Source of the DNA: Bacteroidota bacterium
GTDB taxonomy: Bacteria > Bacteroidota > Bacteroidia > Chitinophagales > Chitinophagaceae
DNA length: 5,546 nucleotides
Assembly (NCBI GenBank): GCA_947454745.1
Contig: CANGMV010000086.1
Coordinates: forward strand, 1 to 5,546
Direction of reading: 5' to 3'
Part shown: positions 1 through 5,546 of the stretch, piece by piece
How the letters are laid out: each line of letters begins with the position of its first letter
Position numbering within the stretch: the stretch's first letter is position 1
Program-made: the position numbers and the translations under genes
The notes under the pieces: generated by a model
Told to the model about the DNA's origin: nothing
Seen by the model: only the letters and a program-made list of their open reading frames with translations
Databases searched by the model: none

Positions 1-8
1 CAGTTTCT

Positions 9-16
9 TACCTTTG
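9..16 (+). promoter_or_regulatory. Putative Bacteroidota -7 promoter element for alaS
   Basis: The octamer TACCTTTG is an exact match to the Bacteroidota housekeeping -7 consensus TAnnTTTG. Transcription would start roughly 5-8 bases downstream, giving alaS a leader of about 55 nt. The matching -33 element would fall before the window start, so it cannot be checked. This is a motif match only; a second, poorer candidate (TAGCTTTT at 42-49) lies closer to the gene. Confidence 0.5.
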
Positions 17-20
17 GGGA

Positions 21-53
21 CCTTAAAAAACCTTACAAATATAGCTTTTAAGG
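21..53 (+). repeat. 8-bp inverted repeat in the alaS leader
   Basis: CCTTAAAA (21-28) is the exact reverse complement of TTTTAAGG (46-53), leaving a 17-nt loop. If transcription starts just after the TAnnTTTG box at 9-16, this structure would lie at the very 5' end of the alaS mRNA. It is A/T-rich apart from two G-C pairs, so it is weak and may be chance. No T-run follows, so it is not an intrinsic terminator. Confidence 0.3.
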
Positions 54-78
54 GGAACAAAGCCTAAAATATAGTCAC

Positions 79-2772
79 ATGATGAAGAGTTCAGAAATTA
101 GACAGCAGTTTTTAGATTTTTTTGCATCAAAAGGGCATGCCATTGTACCATCGGCACCTATCGTTGTAAAAAATGATCCTACCCTTTTATTTACCAATGC
201 GGGTATGAATCAGTTTAAAGATTATTTCTTAGGCAACCAAACACCTGCACATACTCGTATTGCTGACACGCAAAAATGTTTACGTGTAAGCGGCAAACAT
301 AATGACTTGGAAGAAGTGGGTGTAGATACTTACCACCATACCATGTTTGAGATGTTAGGCAACTGGAGCTTTGGTGATTATTTTAAAGGAGAAGCGATTG
401 AATGGAGTTGGGAATTATTAACCAAGATTTATAAAATAGATCCATCAAGATTATATGTAACGGTATTTGAAGGCGACCCTTCAGAAAATTTACCTCAATC
501 AAGTGAGGCATTAAGAGAATGGAAAAAATGGGTACCAGATGAAAAAATTATTTTCGGTAATAAGAAAGATAATTTTTGGGAGATGGGTGATACAGGACCT
601 TGCGGACCCTGTAGTGAAATACATGTAGACATGCGCCCTGAATCGGAAATTGCGCAAATACCTGGAAGAGATTTAGTGAACAAGGACCATCCTCAAGTAA
701 TTGAAATTTGGAACAATGTATTTATCCAATACAATCGTAAAAAAGACGGTAGCCTAGAAGCCTTGCCTAATAAGCATGTGGACACAGGTATGGGTTTTGA
801 AAGATTGGTGCGTGTGATTCAAAACAAAACGAGTAACTATGATACTGATGTGTTCACAGGTACGATAAATGAAGTTGCAAAAATCACAGGACAAACTTAT
901 GATTTTAGCGATAGCAAACAAGCTGTTGCTTTTAGAGTAATTGCCGATCATATTCGTGCCATTGCTTTTACCATCGCCGATGGACAACTGCCAGCCAATA
1001 CAGGTGCAGGTTATGTGATTAGAAGAATTTTAAGAAGAGCGGTAAGATATTACTATTCCTATTTGGATTATAAGCAGCCATTGCTGCACCAATTAATGCC
1101 TTTATTAGCGAAACAATTTGAACATGTTTTCCCTGAGTTAAATGGTCAATTGGAATTTGTGAGTAAAGTAGTGAAAGAGGAAGAAGAAGGATTTTTAAGA
1201 ACATTGGAAAAAGGATTAAAAAGAATTGACGATATCACAAGCACACATGCCAAAGGACAAACCATTGAAGGAAAATTAGTGTTTGAATTATTTGATACTT
1301 TTGGATTCCCTGTGGACTTAACAAGATTGATTGCGAGTGAACATGGATTGAATGTAGATGAAGCGGGTTTTGAAAATGAAATGCAGCAACAAAAAAATAG
1401 AAGTCGAGCTGCCACTGCCATTGATACAGGTGATTGGATTCAAGTAGGTGAAGATGTGGAAACGCAATTCATTGGGTATACCGATACATTTGCGGACACT
1501 AAAATAGTTAAATACCGACATGTAAAAGCAAAAGGAAAAGAAGCATACCAGTGGGTATTGGCTACCACCCCATTCTATGCTGAGAGCGGAGGACAGGTGG
1601 GCGATAAAGGTATTTTTGAATTTGAAGATGGCACGAAACTAGAAGTGACCGATACTAAAAAAGAGAATAATTTATTTATTCATTTTACCGATACTTTACC
1701 AAGTAAAATTGGCGCATCCGTAAAAGCAACTGTAGATGCTACACAAAGAAAGAACACCACAGTACACCACTCTGCTACGCACTTATTACATGCAGCATTG
1801 AGAACTGTGTTGGGAAAGCATGTAGCCCAAAAAGGAAGTTTAGTAAATGCAGAGCAATTGCGTTTTGACTTCTCTCATTTTGCAAAAATGACCGATGCCG
1901 AAATAGTAGCTGTTGAGAAAATGGTAAATGACAAGATCAAAGAAAATGTACCTGTTGTCATAAAAGAAATGAGCAAGGACGAAGCCATTGCATTAGGTGC
2001 AATGGCCTTGTTTGGAGAAAAATACGGCGACAAAGTGCGTGTTGTAGTAATGGACCCAGCATATTCCATTGAATTGTGTGGTGGTACCCATGTTGGACAT
2101 ACTCGCGAGATTGAACATTTCTTATTAAAAGCAGAATCCTCGGTAGCAGCGGGTGTAAGAAGAATAGAAGCAGTAGTAGGCACAGCAGCAAATGCATACT
2201 TAACGGAAGTAAAAGAAAAATTACACAAAAAAATTGTACAATTAACCGAAGCATGTGCAACAATTACCAATAAATTAGGCGTTCCATTTACTGCACCTGA
2301 GTGGAATGAAAACTCAAGCGTGGATGTTTTGAATGATACCATAGCCGATTTACAAGTAAGCCAAAAAGAATTGCATAAAAAATTAGAAAGCCAGGAAGCA
2401 CAATTGGTAAACAGCTTGGTAGTAGAATATGCGAATAAATTTACTGATAAAAATGGCATCGCCTTTTTAGGTGCACAAGTGAATTTAAACAGTGCCGATA
2501 ATTTAAAGAAGCTGGCTCAATTATTAAGCGCTACACAAACTCAAGCGGTGATCGTATTGGTAAACGCCATTGAAGGCAAAGCGGCCGTAGCGCTTTCCAT
2601 TAGTGAAAGCCTAGTGCAAGAAAAAGGTTGGCAGGCCCCACAAATTATCAAGGACAAAATTGCCCCTTTTATTAAAGGTGGTGGTGGTGGTCAAAAAACC
2701 CTGGCATCGGCAGGCGGACAGGATACCTCACAATTGGACAAAGTCATTGAAGCGGTAAGCGAAATGTTATAA
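79..2772 (+). CDS. alaS: Alanyl-tRNA synthetase (AlaRS)
   Basis: This cytoplasmic class II synthetase attaches alanine to tRNA-Ala using ATP and hydrolyses mischarged Ser- or Gly-tRNA-Ala. It has 897 residues, close to the 876 of E. coli AlaRS, and appears intact. The catalytic domain is about residues 1-250: motif 2 region QKCLR with R69 followed by GKHNDLEEVG, a GPCGPCSEIH segment at 173-182, and motif 3 DTGMGFER with D235. The tRNA-recognition domain follows, with GYVIRRILRRA at 311-321. The editing domain, about 475-710, has PFYAESGGQ near 498-506 and the zinc/editing residues H564 and H568 (HSATH) and C667 and H671 (CGGTH). A charged helical, coiled-coil-like stretch at about 720-780 leads to the C-Ala domain, with five glycines at 867-871 and the AGGQD signature. 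The start is either ATG 79 or the adjacent ATG 82; the sequence does not decide between them, as no Shine-Dalgarno is visible. Family assignment is very secure. Confidence 0.98.
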   Translation: MMKSSEIRQQFLDFFASKGHAIVPSAPIVVKNDPTLLFTNAGMNQFKDYFLGNQTPAHTRIADTQKCLRVSGKHNDLEEVGVDTYHHTMFEMLGNWSFGDYFKGEAIEWSWELLTKIYKIDPSRLYVTVFEGDPSENLPQSSEALREWKKWVPDEKIIFGNKKDNFWEMGDTGPCGPCSEIHVDMRPESEIAQIPGRDLVNKDHPQVIEIWNNVFIQYNRKKDGSLEALPNKHVDTGMGFERLVRVIQNKTSNYDTDVFTGTINEVAKITGQTYDFSDSKQAVAFRVIADHIRAIAFTIADGQLPANTGAGYVIRRILRRAVRYYYSYLDYKQPLLHQLMPLLAKQFEHVFPELNGQLEFVSKVVKEEEEGFLRTLEKGLKRIDDITSTHAKGQTIEGKLVFELFDTFGFPVDLTRLIASEHGLNVDEAGFENEMQQQKNRSRAATAIDTGDWIQVGEDVETQFIGYTDTFADTKIVKYRHVKAKGKEAYQWVLATTPFYAESGGQVGDKGIFEFEDGTKLEVTDTKKENNLFIHFTDTLPSKIGASVKATVDATQRKNTTVHHSATHLLHAALRTVLGKHVAQKGSLVNAEQLRFDFSHFAKMTDAEIVAVEKMVNDKIKENVPVVIKEMSKDEAIALGAMALFGEKYGDKVRVVVMDPAYSIELCGGTHVGHTREIEHFLLKAESSVAAGVRRIEAVVGTAANAYLTEVKEKLHKKIVQLTEACATITNKLGVPFTAPEWNENSSVDVLNDTIADLQVSQKELHKKLESQEAQLVNSLVVEYANKFTDKNGIAFLGAQVNLNSADNLKKLAQLLSATQTQAVIVLVNAIEGKAAVALSISESLVQEKGWQAPQIIKDKIAPFIKGGGGGQKTLASAGGQDTSQLDKVIEAVSEML

Positions 2773-2795
2773 TTTAACATTTCCGAAACATTTCG
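2761..2795 (+). repeat. Hairpin over the alaS stop codon with a duplicated 3' arm
   Basis: GAAATGTTA (2761-2769) is a perfect 9-bp reverse complement of TAACATTTC (2775-2783). The 5-nt loop contains the TAA stop codon of alaS (2770-2772). The octamer AACATTTC occurs again at 2787-2794, so the 5' arm could pair with either copy. In addition, CGAAA (2784-2788) pairs with TTTCG (2791-2795). The stems are A/T-rich and no uninterrupted T-run follows directly, so this is at best a weak terminator or a 3'-end stabilising structure. The repeats are seen directly; any function is inference. Confidence 0.45.
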
Positions 2796-2812
2796 TAGTT
2801 AAAATATTTCCT

Positions 2813-2820
2813 TATTTTTG
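2813..2820 (+). promoter_or_regulatory. Putative -7 promoter element for the PDZ-protein gene
   Basis: TATTTTTG exactly fits the Bacteroidota -7 consensus TAnnTTTG and lies 33 bases before the ATG at 2854, giving a leader of about 27 nt. A weak -33 candidate, TTTC at 2791-2794, stands 18 bases upstream, within the usual spacing. The box ends in a TTG that is in frame with the gene; reading it as a start codon would be a mistake if the promoter is real. Confidence 0.5.
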
Positions 2821-2853
2821 ATCTACAAACTATTTCGTACAAAAACCATTTTT

Positions 2854-3930
2854 ATGATAAAACAAATTGCCTGTGTACTATTATTAAGCACTGGAATCAT
2901 CGCCAATGCGCAAACTAAGGATAGTAAGATTATTAAAAAATCTTCTAAAGCAAAAGTAATTAGTATTGACACGAATGTGAATGTAAACCTTGGTATTGAT
3001 ACAAATACCAATGTAAACATATCCATAGTGGTAGATGGTGATAAAATTACCATCAATGGAAAACCTGTCGACAAGAATGATCCTAGATTAACAAGAGATG
3101 CTAAATCATTTTTAAAGAAAGCCCATAAAGGGAAAGGAAATGAAAAGGAAATGTATGTTGAAGAGATCAATTCAGAAGCCGATCCGAATGAAATAGAAGA
3201 AGGAAGTGATGACGTTATGGATATGATGGCACCAGCTGTAAATAAAGCATTCTTAGGCGTAATCACAGAAGCCACAGAGCAAGGCGCTAAAATTAATGCT
3301 GTCAGCGATGCCAGTCCTGCACAAAAAGCAGGCTTGCAAAAAGATGATATTATTTTAAAAGTAAATGATACAAAAATTGATGGGCCAAGTGCGTTATATG
3401 AAGCAGTTGGCGCTTACAAACCGAACGATAAAATCACGGTATACTATTTACGTGATGCAAAAGAAAATAAAGTTGAAGTAGCATTAGCGAAAAATAAAGC
3501 AGCTGATGTAAATGGCAATTTGAATTTTAATGCTCCAAATAGCCAAATGCCGAACATGCGTCGTGGTTTTAGAATAAGTCCTGATCAAAATTTCAACTTT
3601 GAAATGCCTCAATTACAGGAATTAAATGGCTTTATCAGCCCAATCAATCGCAAACCAAAATTAGGAATTGCTATTGAAGATCTTGAAGTAGGTGAAGGGG
3701 TAAAAATCACCGACGTGCATGAAGGCTCAGCTGCCGAAAAATCTGGTTTAAAAAAGCATGATATTATCTTATCGGTGAATGGAAAAAAAATAAAAGATGT
3801 GGATGCCATAAAAGTTGAAACCAGTGCTGCTAGCGAAGGAACCACATTGCATTTACAAATAAAGAGAGACAAGGAAACGAAGACGATTGACTTAGTGATT
3901 CCTAAAAAGAAAAAAGCAGCCAATTTATAG
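2854..3930 (+). CDS. Secreted protein with two PDZ domains
   Basis: This 358-residue protein has no specific name that I recognise. Residues 1-19 form a Sec signal peptide: a Lys, then a hydrophobic core, then A-N-A before Q20, as for signal peptidase I. The mature protein should be periplasmic or exported. Next come a basic segment, a tandem decapeptide repeat (38-57), an IVVDGDKITINGKPV stretch and an acidic region at about 98-127. PDZ domain 1 spans about 133-213 (FLGVI binding loop, then AGLQKDDIILKVND). A linker rich in Asn, Pro, Phe and Met covers about 214-267. PDZ domain 2 spans about 269-353 (KLGIAI, then SGLKKHDIILSVNG), followed by a Lys-rich tail. There is no trypsin-like or other protease domain, so it is not a DegP/HtrA enzyme; PDZ domains usually bind C-terminal peptides, suggesting an adaptor, scaffold or chaperone-like role (inference). 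ATG 2854 is chosen because it places the signal peptide at the N-terminus. An in-frame TTG at 2818 would add 12 residues but sits in the probable promoter. Confidence 0.88.
   Translation: MIKQIACVLLLSTGIIANAQTKDSKIIKKSSKAKVISIDTNVNVNLGIDTNTNVNISIVVDGDKITINGKPVDKNDPRLTRDAKSFLKKAHKGKGNEKEMYVEEINSEADPNEIEEGSDDVMDMMAPAVNKAFLGVITEATEQGAKINAVSDASPAQKAGLQKDDIILKVNDTKIDGPSALYEAVGAYKPNDKITVYYLRDAKENKVEVALAKNKAADVNGNLNFNAPNSQMPNMRRGFRISPDQNFNFEMPQLQELNGFISPINRKPKLGIAIEDLEVGEGVKITDVHEGSAAEKSGLKKHDIILSVNGKKIKDVDAIKVETSAASEGTTLHLQIKRDKETKTIDLVIPKKKKAANL
2965..3024 (+). repeat. Two tandem 30-bp units encoding a decapeptide repeat
   Basis: Residues 38-47 (IDTNVNVNLG) and 48-57 (IDTNTNVNIS) of the PDZ protein are adjacent near-copies with a 10-residue period. 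The DNA copies have diverged at several third-codon positions (for example gacacgaat against gatacaaat), so the repeat is old or maintained at protein level. The alternating Asn/Val/Thr pattern would suit short beta strands. It lies in the mature protein between the signal peptide and the first PDZ domain. Confidence 0.6.
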
Positions 3931-3957
3931 TTATTTTTTAAAGAATATCGAATTCCC

Positions 3958-3991
3958 AATGCCCTCTAACCCCAATAGAGGGCATTTTTTT
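3958..3991 (+). terminator. Rho-independent terminator after the PDZ-protein gene
   Basis: AATGCCCTCTA (3958-3968) pairs perfectly over 11 bp with TAGAGGGCATT (3976-3986), leaving a 7-nt loop. The 3' arm runs into seven Ts (3985-3991). The stem has a G/C-rich centre and the layout of a strong intrinsic terminator. It begins 27 bases after the stop codon of the PDZ-protein gene and ends 13 bases before gatB, so it should separate the two transcription units. Confidence 0.92.
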
Positions 3992-3992
3992 G

Positions 3993-4000
3993 TACTTTTA
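3993..4000 (+). promoter_or_regulatory. Possible -7 promoter element for gatB, directly after the terminator
   Basis: TACTTTTA matches TAnnTTTG at all fixed positions except the last (A for G). It starts one base after the terminator T-run and ends four bases before the ATG at 4005. Used as a -7 box, it would place the transcription start at or next to the ATG, giving a leaderless or nearly leaderless mRNA. The region where the -33 box should be (about 3966-3975) is the terminator hairpin and has no TTG. The call rests on one imperfect motif plus the need for a promoter after a strong terminator. Confidence 0.4.
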
Positions 4001-4004
4001 CCCT

Positions 4005-5459
4005 ATGGCAAATTCCGAGAAATACGAGGCAGTCATTGGCCTTGAAATACATGCACAATTATCAACTCATAGTAAGTTGTTTTGTGGGGATACAACTAGT
4101 TTTGGTGCAGCACCCAATACGCATGTAAGTCCCATTACATTAGGACATCCTGGTACTTTGCCAAAGACCAACGCTAAAGCGATTGAATATGCGATTAAAA
4201 TGGGATTGGCTTGCGGTTGTACTATTGCCGAGGATAATTATTTTGCACGCAAAAATTATTTTTATCCCGACTTGCCAAAAGGGTATCAAACTTCTCAACA
4301 TACAACTCCAATTTGTATAGGTGGACAGGTTAATATAAAAACAACTGAGGGTGAAAAAACCATTCAACTGAATAGAATCCATTTGGAAGAAGATGCAGGG
4401 AAAAGCATTCATGATATTTCTCCAACCGATACGCTAATTGATTTAAATCGTGCAGGGACACCTTTAATTGAAATGGTTACCGAACCCTGTATAAATTCAG
4501 CCGAGGATGCATTCTTATATGTCACCGAGGTCCGAAAATTAGTAAGATGGCTGGGTATTTGTGATGGGAATATGGAAGAAGGTAGTTTAAGATGCGATGC
4601 CAACGTATCGGTCCGATTAAAAGGAGAAACCACCTTAGGTACAAAAGTGGAAGTGAAAAATTTGAATTCAATTCGTAATATTAAAAAAGCAATTGAATTT
4701 GAAATTGACAGATTAATTGAATTGAAAGAAACCGGCGGTACAATCATTCAGCAAACCAGGAGTTTTGATGCAAGTAATGATACTACTTTTTCAATTCGTG
4801 ATAAAGAAGATGCAAATGACTATCGTTATTTTCCTTGCCCCGATTTAGCTCCATTTCATTTAACAGCAGCATATATTAAAAGCATACAAGATCAATTACC
4901 TGCTTTACCAGCTACCTTAAAAAAAGAATGGAAATTAACGTATGGATTATCGGAATACGATATTGAACAATTATGTGAACATAAGGACGAAGCTGATTTT
5001 TATATTGCTTGGACCCAACAGACCCAACATTATAAAGCCGCAGCCAATTGGATTCTTGGTCCTATCCGAGAATACTTAAACGAAACCAATACCAATTATA
5101 CTAGTTTACATATTGCCATTCCGTATTTAGTAGAACTTTTAGACATAGTTGAAAAAGGTGCACTTAGCTTTTCGGTTGCTACGAGCAAAGTTTTTAAAGG
5201 CATAATGGCAAATCCACTATCGCCTATATCCCCTTCACAATTTGCGCAGGACCATAATTTATTACAAACAAATTCAGCCGATGAAATTACCACTTGGGTA
5301 AACGAGGTATTGGCGGCTAATCCAGAAAAAGTAGCCGAATATAAGAAAGGTAAAAAAGGGTTAATTGGTTTATTTGTAGGCGAAGTGAAAAAGAAAAGTA
5401 AAGGCAAAGCAGATCCGAAAATTGCTACACAATTATTAGAAGAAAAATTATCATCATAA
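4005..5459 (+). CDS. gatB: Asp-tRNA(Asn)/Glu-tRNA(Gln) amidotransferase subunit B
   Basis: GatB is the tRNA-binding and kinase subunit of the cytoplasmic GatCAB complex. It activates the misacylated Glu-tRNA(Gln) or Asp-tRNA(Asn) with ATP so that ammonia released by GatA converts it to Gln- or Asn-tRNA. The 484 residues match the usual 475-480. Family motifs appear in order: GLEIHAQL (12-19), GHPGTLP, FARKNYFYPDLPKGYQ (80-95), EEDAGK (128-133), DLNRAGTPLIEMV (146-158), RCDANVSV (196-203), EVKNLNSI and DYRYFPCPDL (272-281). The C-terminal part, from about 330, is the helical and YqeY-like tail that grips the tRNA; it ends with the GKKGLIGLFVG element (449-459) and a Lys-rich KGKADP segment. 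At 460-462 it reads EVK where many homologues have a Q-[VI]-M-type sequence, a mild deviation. ATG 4005 gives the normal N-terminus; the in-frame TTG at 3990 lies in the terminator T-run and is not credible. gatA and gatC are not in the window. An adjacent lipoprotein gene follows after 9 bases. Confidence 0.97.
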   Translation: MANSEKYEAVIGLEIHAQLSTHSKLFCGDTTSFGAAPNTHVSPITLGHPGTLPKTNAKAIEYAIKMGLACGCTIAEDNYFARKNYFYPDLPKGYQTSQHTTPICIGGQVNIKTTEGEKTIQLNRIHLEEDAGKSIHDISPTDTLIDLNRAGTPLIEMVTEPCINSAEDAFLYVTEVRKLVRWLGICDGNMEEGSLRCDANVSVRLKGETTLGTKVEVKNLNSIRNIKKAIEFEIDRLIELKETGGTIIQQTRSFDASNDTTFSIRDKEDANDYRYFPCPDLAPFHLTAAYIKSIQDQLPALPATLKKEWKLTYGLSEYDIEQLCEHKDEADFYIAWTQQTQHYKAAANWILGPIREYLNETNTNYTSLHIAIPYLVELLDIVEKGALSFSVATSKVFKGIMANPLSPISPSQFAQDHNLLQTNSADEITTWVNEVLAANPEKVAEYKKGKKGLIGLFVGEVKKKSKGKADPKIATQLLEEKLSS

Positions 5460-5468
5460 ACAAACCAC

Positions 5469-5546
5469 ATGCGTTTAAAATCAACATTAGGTATTTTAAC
5501 CATTGCTATTATAACATTAGCAGGTTGTAAAGGGAAAAACAGTGAA
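5469..5546 (+). CDS. Lipoprotein, N-terminal fragment (cut by window end)
   Basis: ATG 5469 opens a frame of 26 codons that continues past the window end without a stop. The residues form a classic lipoprotein signal peptide: Arg and Lys at positions 2 and 4, a hydrophobic core rich in Leu, Ile and Thr, and the lipobox L-A-G-C with Cys20 as the lipidation site. The mature part begins C-K-G-K-N-S-E, so it lacks an Asp at +2 and would not be held back by an E. coli-type inner-membrane retention signal. Only 9 bases separate it from the gatB stop codon and no terminator or promoter fits between, so co-transcription with gatB is likely. Function cannot be told from this fragment. Confidence 0.8.
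   Translation, partial: MRLKSTLGILTIAIITLAGCKGKNSE

Noticed and set aside
1..78. A T-box or other amino-acid-responsive riboswitch before alaS
   Set aside because: The leader is too short for a T-box and contains no specifier stem, T-box sequence or terminator/antiterminator pair; T-boxes are also not typical of Bacteroidota.
1875..2459. A 194-codon open frame on the minus strand inside alaS
   Set aside because: It lies wholly opposite the conserved alaS editing and C-terminal coding region, has low-complexity Ser/Thr/Phe-rich content typical of an antisense shadow, and matches no family I recognise.
2677..2691. Five consecutive GGT codons as a possible slippage or phase-variable repeat in alaS
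   Set aside because: The glycine run is a conserved feature of the AlaRS C-terminal domain, and a trinucleotide change there would keep the frame, so no switching is implied.
2823..3275. A 150-codon open frame on the minus strand opposite the PDZ gene
   Set aside because: The sense strand encodes a coherent signal peptide and PDZ domains; the antisense frame shows no motif and would run back across the sense promoter.
2854..3930. Annotation of the PDZ protein as a DegP/HtrA serine protease
   Set aside because: The region before the first PDZ domain is only about 130 residues, lacks the GNSGG active-site serine motif and the His/Asp partners, and is too short for a trypsin-like domain.
5012..5029. 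Perfect tandem copies of the 9-mer GACCCAACA within gatB, suggesting a recent in-frame duplication
   Set aside because: From memory of other GatB sequences, the spacing between the preceding F-[FY] and the following N-W pair is the usual length, so nothing has been inserted. The repeat probably arises from the adjacent TQQ-TQH codons.
1..5546. A new defence, mobile or biosynthetic system
   Set aside because: Three complete genes and one fragment account for nearly all of the window, the gaps are under 100 bp, and there are no transposase, integrase, toxin, CRISPR or tRNA signatures.

Overview
The window looks like ordinary chromosomal housekeeping DNA from a member of the Bacteroidota, most likely the Chitinophagaceae/Sphingobacteriia side; that family placement is an impression, not a demonstrated result. 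The evidence is low GC content, A-rich gene starts without Shine-Dalgarno sequences, matches to the Bacteroidota -7 promoter element TAnnTTTG upstream of the genes, and recognisable bacterial AlaS and GatB proteins. All genes lie on the + strand and coding density is high.

Layout: positions 1-78 are an upstream leader with a perfect TAnnTTTG box (9-16). A complete alanyl-tRNA synthetase gene, alaS, follows (79-2772). An 81-bp gap carries a small hairpin over the alaS stop codon and a second TAnnTTTG box (2813-2820). Next is a gene for a secreted protein with two PDZ domains and no protease domain (2854-3930). The following 74-bp gap holds a strong intrinsic terminator (3958-3991) and, directly against it, a possible -7 box for the next gene. 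gatB, subunit B of the Asp/Glu-tRNA amidotransferase, occupies 4005-5459. Nine bases after it, the first 26 codons of a lipoprotein gene run off the window end (5469-5546).

How the genes relate: alaS and gatB both serve the supply of correctly aminoacylated tRNA, but the terminator and internal promoters suggest they are separate transcription units. The PDZ protein has a Sec signal peptide and should act outside the cytoplasm, so it is probably a neighbour rather than a partner of the translation genes. The lipoprotein is close enough to gatB to share its transcript. GatA and GatC, which GatB needs, are not in this window.

I found no mobile element, CRISPR array, RNA gene, frameshift or convincing new system. 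The points worth a second look are small: the packed terminator/promoter/start upstream of gatB, the alternative hairpins at the alaS stop codon, and the uncharacterised double-PDZ protein with its decapeptide repeat.
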